5,049 bases of DNA, from assembly GCA_020353135.1 (NCBI GenBank), contig CP070688.1, forward strand, positions 1,680,999-1,686,047, given 5' to 3'. Origin of the DNA: Chloroflexota bacterium (lineage in GTDB: Bacteria; Chloroflexota; Anaerolineae; Promineifilales; Promineifilaceae). The notes under the pieces are model-generated. The model had not been told where the DNA came from and ran no database searches. It worked only from the letters and a program-made list of their open reading frames with translations. Below, piece by piece: positions 1-5,049 of the stretch. The stretch's first letter is position 1, and every line of letters starts with the position of its first letter. A program made the position numbers and the translations under genes.

Positions 1-310
1 CAATGGGCGAGTTGAGAATTGTAACATTTGCGTCGCGCAGGGCCTGTTGTTTGCTGGCAAAAGTACCCCGCGATCCCCGGACGATGGCACCGGCGTGGCC
101 CATGGTTTTGCCTTCGGGCGCGAATTTTCCGGCAATGTAGGCGGCCACCGGCTTATGCATGCCCTCTGCAATGAATTTTGCGGCTTCTTCCTCCTGAACC
201 CCACCGACCTCGCCTACGATTACGACACCATCGGTTGCCGCGTCGCGGTCAAAGTGCTGCAGGATAACGCTTAATGTCGTCAGGGCGACCGGGTCGGCAC
301 CTTTGCCGAC
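1..310 (-). CDS. sucD: Succinyl-CoA synthetase (ligase) alpha subunit, C-terminal ligase part, fused in frame to upstream gene; runs off left edge
   Basis: SucD forms the succinyl-CoA to succinate step of the TCA cycle with SucC, conserving energy as ATP or GTP. About 103 codons are visible. In order they read a GKGADPV start (family form VGxGGDP), the VGEVGG motif with its conserved Glu, an acidic EEEAAKFI helix, KPVAAYIAG, and KTMGHAGAI, which holds the active-site histidine that is phosphorylated (codon 95-97). These match the second half of SucD, and roughly the last 12-20 residues lie beyond the left edge. The N-terminal CoA-binding Rossmann domain is missing. In its place the frame continues without a stop into a membrane glycosyltransferase, so no SucD start codon exists here. 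As it stands the product could not be a normal alpha subunit. Family identity is certain; whether the broken structure is biological or an assembly join is open. Confidence 0.88.
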
Positions 311-313
311 CCA
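305..313 (-). other. Fusion junction between GT39-like gene and sucD
   Basis: Reading the minus strand, codons pass from an ATG-TTG-CTG-CTG-CTG run (M-L-L-L-L, membrane helix) through TGG-GTC-GGC (W-V-G) into K-G-A-D-P of SucD. V-G could belong to either parent, so the breakpoint cannot be placed more finely than these codons. No stop, start, ribosome site or spacer is seen. The short CTG repeat (CAG on the plus strand, 314-322) abuts the join and could have helped either recombination or an assembly error. Confidence 0.75.
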
Positions 314-1315
314 CAGCAGCAGCAACATCGCCGACGGCCGGCGCCAATTTCTCACGCACCAGATAACCCCAGCCAGAAAAGGTATGGCCATGAGCAGGTC
401 GAATAAGGGACGGCCGGGCGGATTATGGCGAAGGATGTCATCGCCGGCCACGAAGAATAGGCCGAGCGATTGCCAGATCTGCCGCCACAACGCTCGTGGC
501 AGATCACCGCCGTTAATTGCTGGGTTCAGGATCGATACCTGTCCCAGGCGCCCAAAGAGTAGATCCGGCTGGACCAGCGCCAGGATCAAAAGCGGGCCCA
601 CAATTATGGCAGCCCCTGCGGCGAAGAAGGCCACGCCCGGCCAGACACCTTTCAGCCGGCCAGTAGCGTACAGGAATATGATCAGGAGAATGAAGATGAC
701 CGGGGTGAAACGGACGGCCAGGTAAGTGTAGAAGCTGAGGCCATAGAACAGACCACTGAGCAGCCACAGCCAGGCGACGCTCTGACCATCTCTGGACCGG
801 CGATAGGCTGACGTGCCCAGCCAGAATACGATTGCCAGCATCAAAGGCAGCAAGATCGGGCGCAAGCCGATGCGGCTGAGATGGATTGGCCAGACTGTCA
901 TGGCCCAAAGCACGGCCGACAAGAGACCCACCCTTCTTCCGAACCAGGTCTTGGCCAGCTTGTATGTGAACCAGGTTGTCAAGGTGCCAATCACGGCCGC
1001 TGCCATTCGAACGGCAAGGGCCGTGTTGCCCAACAGGACGATAGACAACGCCGTCAGGTAAATAAACACTGGTTCACGACCGTTATTAGCCGTGAAATAG
1101 AACGGGCTTTGCCCATCACGGTCGCCAGACAGGACATCAAGGGCGTCTAGCCCATTTACCGCCTCGTCTCTGTACAGTCCCGGCGGCGCTTCGCCCAATT
1201 GCCAGAAACGCAAGCCGGCGGCAATGATCACCGCTAACAGTAATAACGCCCATCCCTGTTGGGATGGGCGAAGGTGTCGCGCTAGATATCCTTTACTCTG
1301 ACCGATGGTTGTCAA
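311..1315 (-). CDS. GT39/ArnT-like multispanning glycosyltransferase, N-terminal ~335 residues, truncated by in-frame join to sucD
   Basis: Family members transfer sugar from a polyprenyl- or dolichyl-phosphate carrier to an acceptor on the outer face of the cytoplasmic membrane. The visible part begins with a basic segment and a first membrane helix (residues ~22-38, WALLLLAVIIAAGLRF). Next comes the external-loop signature PPGLYRDEA, whose D50-E51 match the catalytic acidic pair of the family, then NGREPVFIY (78-86) and a SRIGLRPILLPL segment. Several hydrophobic helices separated by short basic loops follow. The end, SAMLLLLWV, is a typical late helix but is cut off: family members usually run to 500 residues or more. 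No ATG precedes helix 1 in this frame, which opens only after a stop at 1349-1351. I chose TTG 1315 because it keeps helix 1 whole and sits 9 nt after a strong -10 box. GTG 1231 is the alternative and would cut into helix 1. The acceptor is unknown. Confidence 0.85.
1247..1270. repeat. Perfect 10-bp inverted repeat with 4-nt loop (hairpin)
   Basis: CGCCCATCCC at 1247-1256 is mirrored exactly by GGGATGGGCG at 1261-1270 around a TGTT loop. On the minus strand it lies about 50 nt after the predicted transcription start, within the first codons of the glycosyltransferase (L-R-P-S-Q-Q-G-W-A) just before helix 1, and is followed by TTATTACTGTTA. That tail is only weakly T-rich, so it is not a clear intrinsic terminator. 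On the plus strand AAGGTGTC follows, which is not a terminator either. It may act as an RNA structure near the 5' end of the transcript. The stem is certain; the function is not. Confidence 0.7.
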
Positions 1316-1324
1316 TTCACGGCA

Positions 1325-1352
1325 AGTATAGCAAAATACGATCCTGTGTCAA
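1325..1352 (-). promoter_or_regulatory. Sigma70-type promoter for the GT39-like gene
   Basis: On the minus strand a consensus -35 TTGACA (1352-1347) is separated by 16 bp from a near-consensus -10 TATACT (1330-1325). The expected start of transcription, about 1317-1319, is almost at the proposed TTG start at 1315. The mRNA would therefore be leaderless or nearly so, and no Shine-Dalgarno sequence is present. If translation instead begins at GTG 1231, the leader would be about 85 nt and contain the 1247-1270 hairpin. Confidence 0.7.
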
Positions 1353-1425
1353 CTTTCACAAAGGTCTGCCGCCAGAGGTAGCCAGCTCCGATTTCAGCCG
1401 ACAAGGCCTGCCTGCAACCGGCCGT

Positions 1426-1431
1426 TATGTT
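1426..1431 (+). promoter_or_regulatory. Possible -10 box for the GT4 gene
   Basis: TATGTT lies 9 nt before ATG 1441, the same placement as the -10 boxes of the other two unit-leading genes in this window. No acceptable -35 hexamer is found 16-18 bp upstream, and no Shine-Dalgarno sequence lies between it and the ATG. The call rests mainly on position and on the analogy. Confidence 0.3.
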
Positions 1432-1440
1432 GAACCGACC

Positions 1441-2550
1441 ATGCGCGTCTTAATGGTTTCCAAAGCTTGCCTGGTGGGATCGTACCAGACTAAATTGGAA
1501 GCGATCGCCGCCTTCGACGACGTCGAATTATCCGTCGTCGTTCCGCCGCTGTGGCAGGATCCAGCCGGCGAGATTCATCTGGAACGCAGCCATACCGATG
1601 GTTACCGGCTCCTCGTCGATCCCATACGCTTCAATGGCCATTATCATCTGCACTACTATCCTAAGTTGGCCGAGCGGCTGGAGGCTCTTGGCCCAAGTAT
1701 TCTGCACATGGACGAGGAGCCATACAATCTTGCTACCTGGCGAGCGGTGCGCCAGGCGAAGCAGGCCGGCATCAAGAGCTTGTTCTTTTCCTGGCAGAAC
1801 ATCAAACGCGATTATCTATGGCCTTTCAGCCGACTTGAGCGGCAAGTTCTATCCACGGTTGATTACGCCATAGCCGGCAACGAGGCTTCGGCTTCCATCT
1901 GGCACGACAAAGGTTACCAGGGCCCGATGGCAGTTATCCCACAATTTGGCATCGAGCCTGATATCTTTCGGCCGCCGGCAAATAGGGATAGCGGCCGGGT
2001 TTTTGTGATCGGCTCAGCCGGCCGGCGCCTGGTTCCGGAAAAAGGCGTCGATCTGCTGCTGCAGGCGGCCACTGGCCTGCCAGGCATCTGGCGGGTACAG
2101 ATCGCCGGCGAAGGTCCCGAGCGGCCGGTCTTAGAGCAATTGGCCAGACAATTAGGCATTAGCGATCGGGTTCAATTCGACGGCCCCATTCCCTCTGACC
2201 AGATGCCGGCTTATCTCCGTCAACTGGATGTTTTGGTGATGCCCTCGAGGACATTGCCAAATTGGAAGGAGCAGTTCGGCCGGGTCCTGATTGAGGCCAT
2301 GGCCTGCGGCGCGGTGGTCGTCGGCTCAGACAGCGGCGAAATCCCTAATGTCGTGGGCGATGCCGGTCTGATTTTTCCCGAAGATGACGCGGCCGCTCTC
2401 AAAGCGCATTTACTAGCGGTGATGTCTGATGAAACGATCCGTTCGTCCTTGAGTAAGGCCGGGCAGGAGAGAGTATTGGCCCACTACACTCAGGAACAGG
2501 TGGCTGCACGGACAGTCGGCGTCTACCGGGAGATGTTGACTGGCGCGTAA
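1441..2550 (+). CDS. GT4 family glycosyltransferase (GT-B fold)
   Basis: The 369-residue product is a cytoplasmic or membrane-associated retaining glycosyltransferase that moves a sugar from a nucleotide-sugar donor to an acceptor. The N-terminal acceptor domain (about 1-180) starts with a beta strand, MRVLMVSKACLVGSYQ, and includes ILHMDEEPYNLATW. The C-terminal donor domain shows GSAGRRLVPEKGVDLLLQA (191-209), GEGPER (223-228) and the E-x7-E motif E277-QFGRVLI-E285, followed by AMACGAVVVGSDSGEIPNVV, all diagnostic of GT4. Length is normal and both domains are complete. The frame is open back to ATG 1264, but ATG 1441 opens the canonical first strand, and the longer version would overlap the divergent gene and its promoter. 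No Shine-Dalgarno sequence is visible. It is divergent from a GT39-like gene, which suggests a surface polysaccharide or glycoconjugate role. Donor and acceptor cannot be read from the sequence. Confidence 0.93.
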   Translation: MRVLMVSKACLVGSYQTKLEAIAAFDDVELSVVVPPLWQDPAGEIHLERSHTDGYRLLVDPIRFNGHYHLHYYPKLAERLEALGPSILHMDEEPYNLATWRAVRQAKQAGIKSLFFSWQNIKRDYLWPFSRLERQVLSTVDYAIAGNEASASIWHDKGYQGPMAVIPQFGIEPDIFRPPANRDSGRVFVIGSAGRRLVPEKGVDLLLQAATGLPGIWRVQIAGEGPERPVLEQLARQLGISDRVQFDGPIPSDQMPAYLRQLDVLVMPSRTLPNWKEQFGRVLIEAMACGAVVVGSDSGEIPNVVGDAGLIFPEDDAAALKAHLLAVMSDETIRSSLSKAGQERVLAHYTQEQVAARTVGVYREMLTGA

Positions 2551-2584
2551 CGCTTTACGGCCGCTCATTTCTGGCCAAATTATT

Positions 2585-2611
2585 TTGTCGCTGGGTTCAT
2601 TACAGTATACT
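2585..2611 (+). promoter_or_regulatory. Candidate promoter for the 2620-5049 operon
   Basis: TATACT at 2606-2611 matches the -10 consensus at five of six positions and is identical to the -10 of the divergent minus-strand promoter. A -35-like TTGTCG lies at 2585-2590 with a short 15-bp spacer; shifting one base gives TTTGTC with 16 bp. The predicted start of transcription is within 1-2 nt of ATG 2620, implying a leaderless mRNA. The 69-nt gap after the GT4 gene holds no convincing terminator. Confidence 0.5.
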
Positions 2612-2619
2612 CAAGTAAG

Positions 2620-3687
2620 ATGGATGACGACCTGAAGCAGCCGAGGGAGGAGTTGACAAGCGAAGAAGAAGCGCCTCAAGATGAGGAGGCCAGGTCGCGG
2701 CCGCTTCTTCAAATCATCGGTATTATCCTGATAGCGCTGGCAGTTATCCTGGGCGTTTATGGCACCGTCGCTTTTCTGGCCTGGCAACGGAGTCAGGAAA
2801 TACAGTCAGAAAACGCTCGGAGTTCATTGCTAGAAGAAATCGACGAGCAGCTGGCATTGGCCCGCGAGGATCTGGCGGCGGACAACCTCTCGCTCGCTCA
2901 ACGCCGGCTAGAATGGATCCTGCAAAATGAACCCGACCATCCAGAAGCCCTGACCTTGAAGTCCGAGATCGAGCAGCAGCTAGGGGCGCCCACGCCTACA
3001 CCAAGACCCACGCCCACAAGACCGGCCACGGCCGAAGAGGAAGGTTCCGCTTACGACGATTCGGTTCGAGCCTTCTCCCGGCTAGAGGATCTCATTGAGC
3101 AGGCGAGATGGGCGGAGGCCATTTCGGCCATTGTCACCTTTCAATCACAGCAGCCAAACTACCGCCGGCAAGATACCGATCGCATGCTCTACGAATCTTA
3201 CATCAGCCTGGGCCAGGAGTTGTTACCAGGCGAACAGGTTGAATTAGGTATTAGCTATTTGGGCCAGGCGGCGTTACTCGGCGATTTACCTCAGGAAGTT
3301 GAGGATCAACGGCTATGGGCTGAATTGTACTTGCAAGGAATCGCCTACTATGGCGTTGATTGGGGAACGGCCATTTACTTCTTCCGCGACCTCTGCGCAG
3401 CGGCGCCATTTTACCAGGATTCATGTCAGAAACTGCGCCATGCGGTCATTGCCCACGCCGATGGTTATGCGGCCAATCTAGATTGGTGCCCGGCCGAAGC
3501 GCTGTATTTTGAAGCGACACAACTGAACCGGGATGAACAACTGTCCGAGAAACTAACGTCGGCCAGGCAGCAATGCCTGGAAGCGACGCCCACACCGTCG
3601 GCGCCAATCACCGGCACCGTGGGCATCAGCCGAACACTACCGAGCACGCCGGCTGAGGCGGCCGGCGAAAACGACGGGGGTCAGTAG
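2620..3687 (+). CDS. Single-pass membrane protein with TPR-like external helical region and Pro-Thr linkers
   Basis: The product has 355 residues and no enzyme motif. A very acidic cytoplasmic N-terminus (1-27) leads to one membrane helix (~29-54). A helical segment of TPR type (73-121) follows, with EQLALAREDLAADNLSLAQR then LEWILQNEPDHPEAL, the spacing typical of a repeat ending before a Pro. A low-complexity linker of alternating Pro and Thr (124-135) joins it to a second all-helical part (144-321) with further TPR-like helix pairs. The end is a Pro/Thr/Ser tail. Four cysteines (C259, C269, C290, C319) cluster in the last helices, outside the membrane if the N-terminus is inside as predicted, so disulfides are possible. 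The start ATG is 8 nt after a -10 box and lacks a Shine-Dalgarno sequence. The next gene begins 9 nt later, so they are probably co-transcribed. A scaffold or sensor-partner role is inference; the exact function is unknown. Confidence 0.85.
   Translation: MDDDLKQPREELTSEEEAPQDEEARSRPLLQIIGIILIALAVILGVYGTVAFLAWQRSQEIQSENARSSLLEEIDEQLALAREDLAADNLSLAQRRLEWILQNEPDHPEALTLKSEIEQQLGAPTPTPRPTPTRPATAEEEGSAYDDSVRAFSRLEDLIEQARWAEAISAIVTFQSQQPNYRRQDTDRMLYESYISLGQELLPGEQVELGISYLGQAALLGDLPQEVEDQRLWAELYLQGIAYYGVDWGTAIYFFRDLCAAAPFYQDSCQKLRHAVIAHADGYAANLDWCPAEALYFEATQLNRDEQLSEKLTSARQQCLEATPTPSAPITGTVGISRTLPSTPAEAAGENDGGQ
2986..3024 (+). repeat. Low-complexity Pro-Thr linker coding segment
   Basis: Alternating CCC/CCT/CCA and ACG/ACA codons encode A-P-T-P-T-P-R-P-T-P-T-R-P. 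It separates the membrane-proximal helical segment from the larger helical region of the membrane protein. Such linkers are usually extended and exposed, often acting as wall- or envelope-spanning spacers. A similar but shorter P-T-P-S run ends the same protein. Confidence 0.7.
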
Positions 3688-3691
3688 AGGG
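3686..3691 (+). promoter_or_regulatory. Shine-Dalgarno site of the LuxR-Kelch gene
   Basis: AGAGGG overlaps the stop codon of the preceding gene and lies 5 nt before ATG 3697, a good distance and complement to the 16S 3' end. It fixes the start of the regulator and supports coupled translation within one operon. It contrasts with the unit-leading genes, which have no such site. Confidence 0.75.
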
Positions 3692-3696
3692 CGAGA

Positions 3697-5049
3697 ATGG
3701 CTGAGCAGGGCGAACCCCTAAGCGAAAGAGAACAAGCCGTCCTGGAACGAATGGCGATTGGTTCGACCAACCGCGAGATCGCCCTGGAACTGAGCATAAG
3801 CCCCAATACCGTCAAGGTGCATGTCCGCAATATCTTCGTCAAATTAGGTGTCTCTTCACGAACTGAAGCGACGACGGTGGCCATCCAAAAGGGGCTACTC
3901 ACGATGTCCGCCGACTCACTGGTTCCCGGGCCATACGAAGTTGAGCAGCAAACGGATCGCCTTGAAGATGCGCAGGAGGCTGCCGATGAGCTCCGACCGG
4001 CCGAAGTAGCGGAGCCTGAAACTGCCCGGCCGTGGCGAATTATCGCCTTCGTCTTGATATTGGCCGCTGGCCTACTTATCGGGGCAATGGTCAGCGCCTG
4101 GCTCCGGGGCGATGGTGGCGACGCTACACCCACTTCTGCGCCCAGCGCCACAGTCGAACCTTTCATAGAAGAGCCTATTGGGGACTCCCATTGGCGCGTC
4201 GGCCGGCCACTGCCTCGCGGGCGCGCCGACATGGCCGTCGCCTCGGTGGGACTCGATCTTTATGTGATCGGCGGCGAAGTCGACGCCGGCGTGGTGAATC
4301 TGGTAGACGTTTATGAAACCAAGAACGGCCAATGGCAGAGTGCGGCGTCGAAGCCGACGGCCGTCGCCGACGCCACGGCGGCCGTTCTCTTTGGCGAGAT
4401 CGTCGTACCGGGAGGGCAGCTGGCCGATGGCCAGCCAACGTCGGTGGTTGAAGCATACAGTCCAGCCAACAATGCCTGGCGCCCGGTAGGGGCGCTACCC
4501 ACTCGGATAGCCGGCGGCCTGGCGCTCTCAGATGGTAGCCGGCTATACCTGCTAGGTGGCTGGGATGGGGAACGATACCTGGCTGACGCTTATGTCTATG
4601 ACCCGGCAGCCGACGCCTGGGAAAGCTTGCCCCCCATGACTGTCGGCCGGGCCGACGCGGCCGGCGACCTTGTCGGTGACCGACTATATGTAGTTGGCGG
4701 ATTTGATGGCCAGCGGGAACTCGATGCATGTGAGTATTTCGATTTAGCCGTCGGCGAATGGTTTTCTTGCGCCAATATGCGTGATGCTCGGGCCGGAGCC
4801 GGGGCCAGCGCTCAGGGCAATGGCTTGCTCTATATCGTGGGCGGCGGCAAAGAAGGCGGTGTATCCCAGGGCGAGGTACTCGACGTGCGCGACGACAGCT
4901 GGGAGCAGGTGGTTATGCCGATGCTGGAAGCACATGAAAGCTGGCCTGACCTCGGCGTTGCCAGTGTCGAAACGCGAATATATGCCCTGGGCGGCCGCCA
5001 GAATGAAGCGATCATGGCCGACAACTACACCTTTGCTCCACTGGTACAC
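3697..5049 (+). CDS. Membrane-anchored regulator: N-terminal LuxR/GerE HTH, one membrane helix, external Kelch beta-propeller; runs off right edge
   Basis: At least 451 residues are visible. Residues 8-68 form a complete LuxR-type DNA-binding domain: LSEREQAVLERMAIGSTNREIA, then the recognition helix ISPNTVKVHVRNIFVKL and SSRTEA. An acidic linker (~70-108) leads to one membrane helix (~115-134, IIAFVLILAAGLLIGAMVSA), preceded by R111/R114, so the HTH should be cytoplasmic. After a short Ala/Pro/Ser/Thr stretch come about six Kelch blades (~167 to the edge). Each ends a strand with a Gly pair, as in LYVIGGE, IVVPGGQ, LYLLGGWDG, LYVVGGFDG, LYIVGGG and IYALGGR, with Tyr and Trp at the usual distances (for example VYDPAADAW). 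No receiver, kinase or ligand domain is present. LuxR domains are normally C-terminal and soluble, so this order is unusual. By layout it should bind DNA while anchored, responding to an external signal as ToxR or CadC do; that role is inference. The last blade is cut by the window. Confidence 0.9.
   Translation, partial: MAEQGEPLSEREQAVLERMAIGSTNREIALELSISPNTVKVHVRNIFVKLGVSSRTEATTVAIQKGLLTMSADSLVPGPYEVEQQTDRLEDAQEAADELRPAEVAEPETARPWRIIAFVLILAAGLLIGAMVSAWLRGDGGDATPTSAPSATVEPFIEEPIGDSHWRVGRPLPRGRADMAVASVGLDLYVIGGEVDAGVVNLVDVYETKNGQWQSAASKPTAVADATAAVLFGEIVVPGGQLADGQPTSVVEAYSPANNAWRPVGALPTRIAGGLALSDGSRLYLLGGWDGERYLADAYVYDPAADAWESLPPMTVGRADAAGDLVGDRLYVVGGFDGQRELDACEYFDLAVGEWFSCANMRDARAGAGASAQGNGLLYIVGGGKEGGVSQGEVLDVRDDSWEQVVMPMLEAHESWPDLGVASVETRIYALGGRQNEAIMADNYTFAPLVH

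Noticed and set aside
47..274. Plus-strand open frame of 75 codons over the sucD region
   Set aside because: It lies antisense to unmistakable SucD motifs and has no ribosome site or family features.
303..725. Plus-strand open frame of 140 codons opposite the membrane glycosyltransferase
   Set aside because: It is antisense to a frame with clear family motifs, and its translation is Arg/Pro-rich with no recognisable domain.
1264..1440. N-terminal extension of the GT4 gene back to ATG 1264
   Set aside because: It would overlap the divergent gene's start and promoter, has no GT-like content, and ATG 1441 begins exactly at the canonical first beta strand of the fold.
1515..1540. 8-bp inverted repeat CGACGACG/CGTCGTCG
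   Set aside because: It falls inside the GT4 gene and is explained by Asp-Asp and Val-Val-Val codons; the 10-nt loop and lack of a T tail argue against a terminator.
2551..2619. Possible terminator after the GT4 gene (GGCC...GGCC)
   Set aside because: Only a 4-bp pairing and no T-run follow it, which is too weak to call.
3681..4729. Several minus-strand frames opposite the LuxR-Kelch gene
   Set aside because: They are shadows of a GC-rich coding strand: Arg/Ser/Ala/Pro-rich translations, mutually overlapping, with no domain.
300..4900. Frequent GCCGGC/GGCCGG words across the window
   Set aside because: They occur mostly in coding sequence as Ala-Gly and Arg/Pro codons in a GC-rich genome. 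No spacing pattern was seen, and enrichment cannot be tested without a background count.
4744..5049. Minus-strand frame of about 100 codons at the right edge
   Set aside because: It is antisense to the last Kelch blades, whose Gly-Gly/Tyr/Trp pattern is clear on the plus strand.
1..5049. CRISPR arrays, tRNA or rRNA genes, insertion sequences
   Set aside because: No regularly spaced repeats, cloverleaf-like segments, rRNA motifs or transposase sequences were found on either strand.

Overview
The window looks like a piece of a bacterial chromosome or metagenome contig of moderately high GC content, most likely from the Chloroflexota (Anaerolineae or a relative). This rests on gene style only: a GT39-like multispanning glycosyltransferase with the 'PPGLYRDEA...NGREP' signature, a single-pass membrane protein with TPR-like helices and Pro-Thr linkers, and a LuxR-type DNA-binding domain fused to a Kelch propeller. 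No rRNA or other marker confirms it.

Minus strand, 1-1315: one uninterrupted reading frame that runs off the left edge. Its first ~335 codons encode the N-terminal part of a GT39/ArnT-like polytopic glycosyltransferase. At about 305-313 the frame passes without a stop into the ligase half of the succinyl-CoA synthetase alpha subunit (SucD), including the phosphohistidine motif. Neither protein is whole: the glycosyltransferase has lost its C-terminal part and SucD its CoA-binding domain. The join is either a misassembly or a real deletion/fusion.

Divergent region, 1316-1440: it carries a strong sigma70-type promoter on the minus strand (TTGACA, 16 bp, TATACT). A perfect 10-bp hairpin lies just inside the minus-strand gene (1247-1270).

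Plus strand, 1441-2550: a GT4 family (GT-B fold) glycosyltransferase, divergent from the GT39-like gene. The two probably belong to a cell-surface polysaccharide or glycoconjugate locus.

Plus strand, 2620-5049: a likely two-gene operon. The first gene encodes a 355-residue single-pass membrane protein with a helical, TPR-like exterior. The second starts 9 nt later with a good Shine-Dalgarno sequence. It encodes an unusual regulator with an N-terminal LuxR/GerE helix-turn-helix, an acidic linker, one membrane helix and an external Kelch beta-propeller, and it runs off the right edge. It looks like a membrane-anchored one-component transcription factor (a ToxR/CadC-like layout built from other domains), with the first protein as a possible partner. 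This is the most interesting part of the window.

The first genes of units have a -10-like hexamer only 8-9 nt before the chosen start codon and no Shine-Dalgarno sequence, which suggests leaderless transcripts. The downstream operon gene has a Shine-Dalgarno sequence.
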